This document shows, piece by piece, positions 53,049-62,200 of a DNA stretch of 64,000 nt. The DNA is from Candidatus Melainabacteria bacterium (GTDB taxonomy: Bacteria; Cyanobacteriota; Vampirovibrionia; Obscuribacterales; Obscuribacteraceae), in assembly GCA_003151275.1 (NCBI GenBank), contig PLXC01000021.1:1-64000 (forward strand), given 5' to 3'. Position numbers and translations under genes: made by a program. The notes under the pieces were generated by a model. It did not search any database. It saw only the letters and a list, made by a program, of their open reading frames with translations, and was not told the DNA's origin. Numbering within the stretch: the first letter of the stretch is position 1; each line of letters opens with the position of its first letter.

Positions 53049-54680
53049 TTGACTTCTCAGCCCAGTAACAGTGGACCCCGAACTGCCTTAACGATTGACG
53101 GAGTCACCCTTTCGCTGGCTGACGTAATGTCAGTGGCATTGAATCCGGGTGTCGCTGTCAGTCTATCTGATGACTCTGCCAAGAACCTGCAACGCACGCG
53201 AGATTACATTGAAGCGAATTGGTTGAAGGATGATGCGCCCTTGATCTACTCGTTCAATACTGGGGTTGGTAATCTGAAAAACACTCGCATTCCCAGCAAA
53301 GAGATGTCCAGATTTCAAGCCAATTTAATTCGATCGCATGCTGCCGGTTGTGGCGAGCCATTCTCGCGCGAGATAGTCCGCGCGCTAATGCTGTTACGTG
53401 CGAACGCTTTTGCGTCAGATTTTTCCGGACCGCGTTTGAAAGTTGTTGAACGTTTGTTGTCGATGTTGAATTTCGGCATCCATCCTGTGGTTTACAGCCA
53501 GGGCTCGGTTGGTGCCAGCGGTGATTTAGCACCACTTGCTTATTTGTCTGCGGCGCTTATGGGAGACCCTCATGCGCAGGTGGAATTCCAGAACGAAATG
53601 ATCACAGCCGATCAGGCTTGGCGCAAAGTTGGTCAGCCTCCAGAATTTGTTTACGAGGCTAAGGACGCTGTCGCTCTGATAAATGGATCCACAGCCAGCC
53701 TCGCGGTGCTTTGTATAGCTCTATCCGAAGCGAAGCGGTTGTTGGCATACGCAGACGTCTCTGCGGCACTTTCGATTGAAGCAATTCGCGGTGAACTTGC
53801 CGCTTTTGATGATCGTGTTCATCAAGCTCGTCGACATCCAGGACAAATTGAGTGTGCTAAAAATTTGCGGCGACTGCTCTCAGGCACCCAGCGCTGCACC
53901 GAGAAAACGCGCCAACTGACTATGTCTGGGCCTGATCAGGGAAAGCCAAACAATCAACCAGCTAGAGTGCAAGATGTGTACTCATATCGGTGCACTCCGC
54001 AAGTGCATGGACCCGTTTATGATGCCATCCGCTATATCGAAAATATAATTCAGATAGAAATGAATTCGGCAACGGACAATCCGCTGATATTTCCGGAAGG
54101 TGATGGATACGTGGCAATCAGCGGCGGCAATTTCCATGGACAGTATCTTGCCCAAGCGTCGGATCTCCTTTCCATTGTCATGGCTGATCTTGGTGGAATA
54201 TCGGAGCGGCGCCTGGCGCGTCTGATTGATCCGATCATGAGCTTAGGCATGCCTGCCAATTTGGCTGGGCGAGATCCTGGAATAAATACGGGTTATTCAG
54301 TGGTCACATGCTCGATGGCAGCGCTCGTTATGGAAAATCGCACCTTAAGCATGCCCGCAAGTGTTGATTCAATTCCGGCAAAAGGCAATGTCGAGGATCA
54401 TGTCTCCAACAGTACATGGGCTTCTCGCAAAGCTCTGCGAATTATTGAGAATACGAAACAGATCATCGCAGTAGAGATGTTGCTTGCCAATCAAGCTATA
54501 GGTTTAACTCAATCTGCTCTGCAAAATCCCCAACTAGGTGCGGGTACGCAAGCCGCATTTGACTGGATGCAAAAGCGAATCGCAACATCAGTAGAAGATG
54601 ATCGCTACATGCACGATGACTTGGTCGAGTGCAAACGTTGGTTGGAGTCAGCAGAGCTTCTCGAAACCGCTTTTAAGTGA
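53049..54680 (+). CDS. hutH: Histidine ammonia-lyase-type aromatic amino-acid lyase
   Basis: The roughly 543-residue enzyme has the MIO cofactor motif Ala-Ser-Gly in GSVGASGDLAPLAYL. Other family signatures are SFNTGVGNL, SHAAGCGEP, LINGSTAS, VYSYRCTPQVHGP and SATDNPL. HAL removes ammonia from histidine to give urocanate; SHAAG favours histidine over Phe/Tyr as substrate. Other hut genes are absent here. TTG at 53049 is chosen because AAAGGA lies 6 bp before it; TTG at 53034 is the longer option. A roughly 25-residue insert before VYSYRC (CTEKTRQ to QPARVQ) is longer than in typical HAL. Confidence 0.9.
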   Translation: MTSQPSNSGPRTALTIDGVTLSLADVMSVALNPGVAVSLSDDSAKNLQRTRDYIEANWLKDDAPLIYSFNTGVGNLKNTRIPSKEMSRFQANLIRSHAAGCGEPFSREIVRALMLLRANAFASDFSGPRLKVVERLLSMLNFGIHPVVYSQGSVGASGDLAPLAYLSAALMGDPHAQVEFQNEMITADQAWRKVGQPPEFVYEAKDAVALINGSTASLAVLCIALSEAKRLLAYADVSAALSIEAIRGELAAFDDRVHQARRHPGQIECAKNLRRLLSGTQRCTEKTRQLTMSGPDQGKPNNQPARVQDVYSYRCTPQVHGPVYDAIRYIENIIQIEMNSATDNPLIFPEGDGYVAISGGNFHGQYLAQASDLLSIVMADLGGISERRLARLIDPIMSLGMPANLAGRDPGINTGYSVVTCSMAALVMENRTLSMPASVDSIPAKGNVEDHVSNSTWASRKALRIIENTKQIIAVEMLLANQAIGLTQSALQNPQLGAGTQAAFDWMQKRIATSVEDDRYMHDDLVECKRWLESAELLETAFK

Positions 54681-54718
54681 CATCGTGTCGGCACTGTCTA
54701 CTCAAGGTCAGAGGAAAA

Positions 54719-56599
54719 CTAATAAAGAGGCAATTGATCGCTATCTATCCGGCTAAGTCGATCGGCTTCAGCTGTTCTGCCTAATTGCCTCAAAACATGC
54801 GCCTCTTCGCGCTTAATTGATGGCAAGTATTCATTGAATTTTTGCTCCTCTGCCAATTTCTGAGCTGCTTGAAAAGAAGCCAACGCCTGAGCGGGTCGTT
54901 CAGTGTGAGAATAGACTGCGCCTAACCATTCGTGAACTCTCATTTGGTTAGTTTTGTGTACCGTGGGATTCTTTTGAATAACTGAAAGAGCATATTTCAA
55001 GCGCTCTTCTGCTATATCCCACGAATTGTCTAGACAGTGGACGTGACTCAAATTTAAAAGCACGTGCATAAGGGCGTCTACATCTTTAGAAGATTTAGGC
55101 CAACTGGCAACCGCCTTTTCGTTTAGTTCAATCTTCCTCATTCGACGTCCAGTTTTATCAGCTGCTGCGCAGTAGCCATTAAATGTCAGATCATCTCTAT
55201 TGTTCTGGTGGGCTAGCGTCGCTGCTTTTTCATAATATTCGGAACTCAATTCTAATTCCTGAGCTGAATTGTAGATTTCTGCCATCGAATTGTAGGCGTC
55301 GAGCTTTCGCAGAAGGGGCATTGTGGATTTTCCATCTTCTATAGCTTTCAATCCGAACTTTATTGCCGTCTTGAAGTCACCCTGGTTATTTGCTGCGCGT
55401 GATTGTTCAATTTCCTTTTCGTAAAGTGGCCTATCCTGATGCATCTGCCATAAAAAACCGCCGCACAATAATATAAAAGCCAACATTACCAGGGCTGTTA
55501 AACCAGGCAGGAGAACAATTAACATCACTTGATTTTGTTTCAGTCGAGGCAATAATCGTCGAAGTTGGGGTTTTTTTCCCTTAGAAATGCGTTTGAGATT
55601 TTGTTGAAGATCTGCTGCACTGTTTGGCCGTCGTCCTGGTTCCTTCTCGAGACAACTCATCACTACTTGTTCGGTTTCCGCACTGACCGTCCAGTTCTTG
55701 CACTGTTTTCTTAACGGTGCTGGACTGTCATTGACATGCTTTAACACTGTCTCAATTGGGTTTTGTCCGGATAAAGGTGGTGTGCCCGTCAGGGCTTCGT
55801 ACATGACACAACCGAGGGAATAGATATCAGTGCGATTATCGATCGGCTTGCCCAAGCATTGCTCCGGACTCATGTACAATGGCGTGCCGAATATTTCACC
55901 TGTTTGCGTAAGCGTGTTTTCGACCGCCTGGCGCTTCGCGATTCCGAAATCAACAATTTTGGGAATTTCATTTCCATTGGCGTCCTTGGTCAGCATGATG
56001 TTGCTTGGCTTAAGATCGCGATGAACAATCTTATTGTGATGAGCATGCTCCAGTCCTTCGCAAACCTTCGAAAAAATGTCTAAGGCGCGTTTTTCTTCGA
56101 TGTGACCGAGTCTTTTAATCTCGTCTGCAAGATTGGTGCCCTCTACAAAATCAAGCACCAAATACGGTGTGCCGCTATCAGTTAGTCCATAGTCATGAAC
56201 TTGGATGAGGTAAGGACTGCTCAGATTACCTACTGCTTTGGCTTCAGCATCGAAACGGCGCAATGCCTTCTGATCTGTCATTACACCTGGATTAAGGGCC
56301 TTGAGAGCGAATATCTTGTTTAAAGCCTGATGATTTACTTTATAAACAGCCCCCATGCCACCCTGACCGAGTAGCTCTAAGACTTCATAACGACCACCCA
56401 CGTATTGACTGTTTGCCAGCGGATCTGTCCGCGAACCTTCATTAGATAACGATGTTGCTGATGCCGATAGAGCGCTCTCGAGGACGTCTGATGATTCGAG
56501 ATCGATGCCTCCCAGGCATGGTTGCGATCCATGCGATTGACCACAATGCGCACAGGCAAATACAGGCTCTACTGATTTAAACGGTGTTGGATCCATCAC
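54719..56599 (-). CDS. PknB-type Ser/Thr kinase with TPR region
   Basis: The 626-residue protein begins with a possible zinc knuckle (CAHCGQSHGSQPC). Its kinase domain starts near residue 65: LGQGGMGAVYKV, FALKAL with the ATP Lys, HRDLKPSN, DFGIAK, GTPLYMSPEQ, RTDIYSLGC. One membrane helix follows near residue 365 (VMLIVLLPGLTALVMLAFILL). The outer part has tetratricopeptide repeats (AAIKFGLKAIEDG-like, SSEYYEKAATLAH, ALASFQAAQKLAEE). Such kinases relay external signals into Ser/Thr phosphorylation. It converges with hutH, 38 bp between stops. Confidence 0.95.
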   Translation of the reverse strand: MMDPTPFKSVEPVFACAHCGQSHGSQPCLGGIDLESSDVLESALSASATSLSNEGSRTDPLANSQYVGGRYEVLELLGQGGMGAVYKVNHQALNKIFALKALNPGVMTDQKALRRFDAEAKAVGNLSSPYLIQVHDYGLTDSGTPYLVLDFVEGTNLADEIKRLGHIEEKRALDIFSKVCEGLEHAHHNKIVHRDLKPSNIMLTKDANGNEIPKIVDFGIAKRQAVENTLTQTGEIFGTPLYMSPEQCLGKPIDNRTDIYSLGCVMYEALTGTPPLSGQNPIETVLKHVNDSPAPLRKQCKNWTVSAETEQVVMSCLEKEPGRRPNSAADLQQNLKRISKGKKPQLRRLLPRLKQNQVMLIVLLPGLTALVMLAFILLCGGFLWQMHQDRPLYEKEIEQSRAANNQGDFKTAIKFGLKAIEDGKSTMPLLRKLDAYNSMAEIYNSAQELELSSEYYEKAATLAHQNNRDDLTFNGYCAAADKTGRRMRKIELNEKAVASWPKSSKDVDALMHVLLNLSHVHCLDNSWDIAEERLKYALSVIQKNPTVHKTNQMRVHEWLGAVYSHTERPAQALASFQAAQKLAEEQKFNEYLPSIKREEAHVLRQLGRTAEADRLSRIDSDQLPLY

Positions 56600-56755
56600 T
56601 TTTAGGCTGAAGTATTACCCAGTGTTGTTCCCCGAATTTTAGCTGGGTACTCTATCCCAAGACAAATTGTTGCCATTCTTACACTGCTAGGGGAGCCGTT
56701 CTAATAACTGCTGATTTTCTTGGACATTGTGTTCATTCTTCGTGTAACAACACAC

Positions 56756-56854
56756 TACCGAGTAGCAACAAAAATTTTACGGAGTAGCAACGTACGCAAT
56801 AAGAAAGCAGCAAAAATATTGCCGAGAAATGACCAGGCGCTACCGAGTAGCAAA
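56756..56854. repeat. Three 14-bp direct repeats TAC(C/G)GAGTAGCAA(C/A)
   Basis: Copies are TACCGAGTAGCAAC (56756-56769), TACGGAGTAGCAAC (56778-56791) and TACCGAGTAGCAAA (56841-56854). They share orientation; the first two are 22 bp apart, close to two helical turns, and the third is 63 bp further. They precede the promoter at 56886 and look like binding sites of a regulator. Confidence 0.65.
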
Positions 56855-56885
56855 CGCGTACACCGCCTAATAGTAATACAGGCGC

Positions 56886-56923
56886 TTGACAGTACTCGTA
56901 CTGATACTGTATGTGGTATCAGT
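56886..56923 (+). promoter_or_regulatory. Promoter with consensus -35 and overlapping inverted repeat
   Basis: TTGACA at 56886-56891 is a perfect -35; 17 bp later stands GTATGT as a modest -10. The inverted repeat ACTGATAC (56900-56907) and GTATCAGT (56916-56923) with an 8-bp centre covers the -10, like an operator. The transcript has no evident coding region except a 17-codon frame at 56934. Confidence 0.5.
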
Positions 56924-57180
56924 TTTCAAATTATGGATTCCAGTCTTGTAACGAATTTTTATTTCTTTTCTCAATTTTCGAGCTGAGATGCCCCTTTGTA
57001 GCCTCTCGTTGCCCCATGCTTCACAAATTTGCCACCTAACTTGGTAAAGAAATCTAAGTAAATGTAAACGTCGAAAGTATACTGACTGTTTTTTGCAGAC
57101 CGTAGTATCGTTGGCTGCTGGTACCGTATGCGGTGCTTCTGTTGGATGTCGAGGTTCGCGTGGAGTCCACAGGGCATGCG

Positions 57181-57316
57181 GCTATCGGCGATAGCGAGAT
57201 TCTGAGTCGCGTCTATGGTGTCCGATCGTATATACGATAGGATCCACTCTGCTCGGGGAAATGTGAGACAGTGTCACTTAACAAAAGCTTGCATCTTAAT
57301 CATTTCTACATATAAT
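57181..57316 (+). promoter_or_regulatory. Promoter region of the glnB-amt-gltB operon with palindromes
   Basis: TATAAT at 57311-57316 with TTGCAT at 57289-57294 (16 bp apart) is the best promoter, giving a leader of about 120 bases. Upstream lie three symmetric sites: GCTATCG-G-CGATAGC (57181-57195), ATCGTATATACGAT (57225-57238) and GTGA-N7-TCAC (57263-57277). The last resembles a CRP/NtcA-superfamily half-site pair, but its spacing is one base too wide. No exact GTA-N8-TAC NtcA box was found. Confidence 0.5.
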
Positions 57317-57443
57317 CGAGTTGTGAGGTCGAGCCATTTACCTGCAAGGGCAAAGGGTGGGCCTGATGTCCGTTGGAGATATATAGTATGCGTCGTTCTG
57401 TGATACATATCGACTATGAAAAGTACACGAGGCGGGGGCGCTC

Positions 57444-57830
57444 ATGAAGATGATCACCGCAATCATTCGGCCTGAGCGGTTGCCGGATGTCAAAACAAGT
57501 TTGTTCCGCGAAGGATTCACCGGTATGTCGCTGAGCACAGTGCTCGGCCATGGCGGCGAGCAGGACACTGTAGAGCACTACAGAGGCAGCGCAATCGTCT
57601 TTGAATTCGTAGAGAAGGTAAAACTCGAAATCGCCGTTGCCGATCATCTTGTTGACAAAACAATTGCCACAATTTTGAATTCCGCTCAAACCGGCTCGGT
57701 GGGCGATGGGAAAATTTTTGTTCAAGCTATTGAGCGTGTGGTGAGAATCCGAACAGGCGAAGAAGACAACTTAGCACTGTCTCCGATTCCGCTGCCTACA
57801 GTCCGAACATTGTCTTCGGATCCGGTGTAA
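57444..57830 (+). CDS. glnB: PII nitrogen signal protein with altered T-loop
   Basis: The 128-residue protein follows PII throughout: MKMITAIIRPERLPDV, GMSLSTVLG, Y46-R-G-S49, FVEKVKLEI with K58, TGSVGDGKIFV and RIRTGEED. A 16-residue extension follows. PII binds ATP/ADP and 2-oxoglutarate and docks onto Amt and other targets. Compared with E. coli GlnB, R38, Q39 and Y51 are Gly, Glu and Ile. The uridylylation tyrosine is therefore missing and the 2-oxoglutarate ligand Gln39 is changed, while K58 and the Ser at position 49 (the phosphorylation site of cyanobacterial PII) are kept. It is 14 bp before amt. Confidence 0.95.
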   Translation: MKMITAIIRPERLPDVKTSLFREGFTGMSLSTVLGHGGEQDTVEHYRGSAIVFEFVEKVKLEIAVADHLVDKTIATILNSAQTGSVGDGKIFVQAIERVVRIRTGEEDNLALSPIPLPTVRTLSSDPV

Positions 57831-57844
57831 CTAAAGGAGAATCG

Positions 57845-59185
57845 ATGCAAATTTCGGCGGGTGATACTGCTTGGATGCTTACTAGTTCGGCGCTGGTCTT
57901 TCTGATGAGTCCAGGGTTAGCGTTTTTCTACACGGGGCTGGTACGAAGAAAGAACGCTCTTAATACTCTGATGATGACGTGCGTGGCGATATCGATTGGC
58001 GCTTTAATTTGGATGGTCTTAGGTTATTCACTGGCTTTTGCGCCTGGAACACCGTTTCTAGGTGGTCTCTCCTTCGCTATGTTTAACGGCGTAGGAGCTG
58101 AGCCAATCGCATATGCTGCCACGGTGCCAGCTTTAGTCTTCGCCCTTTTTCAGGGAATGTTTGCATGTATTACTCCTGCCATCATATCTGGTGCCATTGT
58201 CGAGCGCATGAAATTTACCGCCTATTTGCTGTTTCTATCTTTATGGTCACTTGTGGTCTACGCACCCGTCGCTCATTGGGTTTGGGGTGATGGAGGATGG
58301 ATTCACAATCTCGGCGCTCTTGATTTCGCCGGCGGTACCGTGGTCCACGTCACGGCTGGTATTGCGGCCCTGATGTGTGCTTGGCTGTTAGGCGCTAGGC
58401 ATGATCATCGGCGCGCACCGCTGATTCCACACAATGTTCCTTTCGTTTTGCTTGGTGCGGGTCTCTTGTGGTTTGGTTGGTTCGGCTTTAACGCCGGTTC
58501 AGCTCTGGCAGCCAATGGAGTCGCCGCGCTTGCCGCCTTCAATACCAACATTGCGGCAGCAGCAGCAATGCTTACATGGTTGCTTCTAGAAACTATACGC
58601 AGCGGAAAGCCTACGGCTGTTGGTTCCGCCACCGGGACGGTTGTCGGACTGGTTGGAATCACTCCTGCAGCTGGCTTTGTCTATCCGTGGGCGGCATTGT
58701 TGATTGGAGTGATTACTGCTGTAGTTTCGTTCTCAGTATTACAACTACGGTCGAAAACTACGCTCGACGATACACTGGACGTCTTCGCTTGTCATGGTAT
58801 TGGTGGCATGTGTGGAGCGCTTTTGACCGGCGTATTTGCCGCTAAAGCTGTGAACGCTGCTGGCGCCGACGGTTTGCTTTATGGAAATCCATCGCTTTTA
58901 GGCGTGCAAGCTCTGGCCGTTTCAGCGACTGTTTTATACACAGCGCTTGCATCCACAGTATTAGTGGTCTTCGTCAAATTGGTAATGCCGATCAGGGCTG
59001 GGCTCAGAGAAGAACTGGAAGGGCTCGATCGTCATGCTCACGGCGAAGAGGCGTATCACGACACGAGTGCCATAGGGTCTCTCGGTGGAGCGGTGTTGGT
59101 CCGTTTAGATTCAGTCAAAAGTGCTCAGGAACGTAACATGAGTAAACGAACCGACGACCTCGAAGCAATTGCCTCCAGTCAATAA
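57845..59185 (+). CDS. amt: Ammonium transporter Amt
   Basis: The 446-residue protein has eleven membrane helices and family signatures: DTAWMLTSSALVFLMSPGLAFFY, FALFQGMFACITPAIISGAI, HWVWGDGGWIH, DFAGGTVVHVTAGIAAL with the first pore histidine, and DDTLDVFACHGIGGMCGALLTG with the twin-histidine partner. AAAGGAG stands before the ATG. Amt conducts ammonia/ammonium into the cell and is closed by PII, whose gene precedes it. The cytoplasmic tail of about 50 residues is long and charged and may contact PII. Confidence 0.97.
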   Translation: MQISAGDTAWMLTSSALVFLMSPGLAFFYTGLVRRKNALNTLMMTCVAISIGALIWMVLGYSLAFAPGTPFLGGLSFAMFNGVGAEPIAYAATVPALVFALFQGMFACITPAIISGAIVERMKFTAYLLFLSLWSLVVYAPVAHWVWGDGGWIHNLGALDFAGGTVVHVTAGIAALMCAWLLGARHDHRRAPLIPHNVPFVLLGAGLLWFGWFGFNAGSALAANGVAALAAFNTNIAAAAAMLTWLLLETIRSGKPTAVGSATGTVVGLVGITPAAGFVYPWAALLIGVITAVVSFSVLQLRSKTTLDDTLDVFACHGIGGMCGALLTGVFAAKAVNAAGADGLLYGNPSLLGVQALAVSATVLYTALASTVLVVFVKLVMPIRAGLREELEGLDRHAHGEEAYHDTSAIGSLGGAVLVRLDSVKSAQERNMSKRTDDLEAIASSQ

Positions 59186-59223
59186 GACCATCCCATAGAT
59201 TTGAATCCGAGAACAACACTTCG

Positions 59224-62200
59224 ATGCCTGCATCAAACCAATCCAAATTCGATTCCCTGTTTACCGAGCGTGATGCTTGTGGTGTTGGCTTAATATACAG
59301 ACCCCAAGCCAGTCACGAGATTGTAGAATCCGCTTTGACCGCGTTGTCCTGCATGGAGCACCGTGGTGCCTGTGGTGCGGACAGGAACAGCGGTGATGGT
59401 GCCGGCATATTGACTGCCATTCCCTGGCAGGTCTTCGAGGCGGATGGATTTAAAAAGGAAGGACTTGCCGCTGTCGGTGTTGTATATATGCCCCGGGGTC
59501 GCGAGGCCTATTGCAGAGCTGAAGCTGAGAAGTTCTTCCGTGAGGAAGGTCTAGAAGTTCTTGGCTGGCGCGTGGTGCCCACAAAGACAGACGTTCTTGG
59601 ACCTCTTGCTTTGTCCACTTGCCCGACCATTGAACAGATTTTCATCGGTCGATTGAGCGCAATCGAGAATGCCGAACTCGAAAGTCGTCTTATGATCTCC
59701 CGTAAAAGCCTGATTAACTACGTCCGCACCAAAGATGGCTGCGACGATTTCTATCTCGCATCTCTCTCAACAAGAACGATCGTATACAAAGGAATGGTGC
59801 GGGCATCAGTTTTACGCGAGTTCTATTTGGACTTGCAGAATCCGTTGTTCGAATCAAATTTTGCAGTATTTCACCGAAGATTCAGTACCAATACGTTTCC
59901 AAGGTGGGCCCTGGCTCAGCCTTTTCGCATGCTCGGACACAACGGGGAAATTAATACGCTGCTCGGTAATCGCACTTGGATGAGGGCCCGTGAGCCGGTT
60001 CTTGAACATCCCGCCTATTACGGTCGAGAAAAGGATCTGCAACACGTGCTGTCCGCAAGTGGCTCAGACTCAGGGAACCTTGATAACGCCCTTGAGATGC
60101 TTGTAAATGCAGGGCACTCTCCAGAGGGTGCTTTGATGCAACTGATGCCGGAAGCTTATCGCCATCAGCCAGCGTTGCACGATCATCCTGAAATAGCCGA
60201 TTTCTACGACTATTACAGTGCCTTGCAAGAGCCCTGGGATGGACCAGCTTTAATAGTCTATTCGGATGGCAAAACAGCTGGCGCCATCCTCGATCGCAAC
60301 GGGCTAAGACCGGCTCGATACAGTATTCATGCCGATGGCTCTTTCATTCTTAGTTCTGAAACTGGTGTGGTGCCATTTCCTGTGGAGTCGGCGATTGAGA
60401 AAGGACGTTTAGGTCCGGGTCAAATGATCGTCGTTGATCTTGAAACAGGTGAAATCAAAAAGAATTGGCAAGTTAAAAAGAGCGTGGCACTTGCGCATCC
60501 TTATGGCCAGTGGATTGCAACCGAACGAAGGTCACTTGTTCGTCAGGAATTCAGCAGACCAGACAGGGCGATTCCGGCCGAGCAATTGCTTCAAGAGCAG
60601 CTCGCTTTCGGTTACGGAAAGGAGGATATCTTCAGCATTGTTGGTGGCATGGCACAAACGGCTACTGAACCAATATTTTCTATGGGAGATGATACACCGG
60701 TAGCGGTGCTCTCGAAACAGCCACGTGTTCTTTATGATTACTTCAAACAGCGATTTGCCCAGGTGACTAATCCGCCAATCGACCCATTGCGAGAAAAGCT
60801 GGTGATGTCTCTCGACACATACTTGGGCCGCCGGACAAACTTGTTGCATCCCGCTCAACACGCCGCCAAAGCGCTTCATCTGACTACGCCAATTCTCAAC
60901 GAACTAGAGTTGGAAAGCCTAGATTCAATTGGTGATGATTATGTTTGCCAGCGCATTTCGCTGCTGTTTGACATAGATCCCGTCGATCTTGACGCCGCCA
61001 TCACTCGAGTCTGCAGCGAGGCCGCCGAGGCAGTCAAAGACGGGAAGACCATTCTCATTCTCACTGATCGTGGTGTGAATTCGAGGCAAGCGCCTATTCC
61101 TGCATTGTTGGCTGTGGGTGCGGTTCACCATTATTTGATTCGAGAAGGATTAAGGCTTGGTTGTTCCATCATAATTGAAACTGGACAATGTTGGAGCACG
61201 CACCATTTCGCCTGTTTGCTCGGTTATGGGGCGCAAGCAATCTGTCCATATCTCGCCCTAGAAACAGTGCGAGACTGGTTCTACAGTGGGCCAGTTCAAG
61301 CTTTGGTCAACGAAGCTCTTTACGTCGGAACAGATCAGCCAAATCTGAAAATCACGCCTTTTATTGGTCTTACTGTGCACAAAGCTCAGTTGAATTATGT
61401 AAAAGCAGTTGAGGACGGAATTCTCAAGATTATCTCTAAAATGGGCATTTCAGTGCTCATGAGTTATATCGGTGCCCAAATTTTTGAATGTGTTGGCATT
61501 GGTCCTAAAGTCACCGAAAGATGTTTCAACGGGACTACGTCACGTTTAGGCGGCTTAGAATTAGAAGACATTGCTCAGGAATGTTTGCGATTCCATCAGG
61601 CTGCTTATTCCGAAAATGCTTCTATCGTCGATTTCGGAAATATGGTATACCGCAATGGTGGCGAATTCCATGGTAACAACCCAGAAGTGGTGCGCGCTCT
61701 TCATGCGGGTCTTGGTCTTCGAACCGAGAAGAGAGTAACCAAAGAAGCGAGTTTTCGTAAGTATTCTGAATTGATCCGCAATCGCGAGCCTTACGCATTG
61801 CGTGATTTGTTGGAGTTTAATTCCGATAGAGATGCCATCGACATCGATGAAGTGGAGTCGGCACTAGACATAGTGCATAGGTTTTGCACCGGCGGTATGT
61901 CGCTTGGTGCTTTGTCGAAAGAAGCGCATGAAGTTCTCGCAATTGCGATGAATAGGCTTGGTGCCATGTCTAATTCTGGTGAGGGCGGTGAAGATCCAAA
62001 TCGCTATTATCCGATCAAGAACATACAAGAAGATGGAACAAGTCCAGATTTTCCTGGTCTGGTTGGACTTAAAGCCGGTGATCACGCCGCCTCGGCAATT
62101 CGACAGGTTGCCTCAGCGCGATTTGGCGTCACTCCAGAATATCTAGTGACATCAAAGCAGTTGGAAATCAAAATCGCTCAAGGGGCGAAGCCGGGTGAAG

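Larger units (their letters stand above)
56600..57443. other. 844-bp non-coding regulatory stretch before the nitrogen operon
   Basis: No supported gene lies here. The region holds three direct repeats (56756-56854), a promoter with inverted repeat (56886-56923), two palindromes and a promoter upstream of glnB (57181-57316). A minus-strand frame at 56971-57177 is open but unsupported. The promoter at 56886 points into about 500 bp without a protein, so it may drive a non-coding RNA or a long leader of glnB. Confidence 0.5.

Noticed and set aside
56756..56854. Possible CRISPR array
   Set aside because: Only three short repeats with unequal spacing and no cas genes; they fit regulator sites better.
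56971..57177. Minus-strand frame of 68 codons with a protein-like second half (FTKLGGKFVKHGATRGYKG)
   Set aside because: No ribosome site, promoter or recognisable family; it lies inside a region better explained as regulatory.
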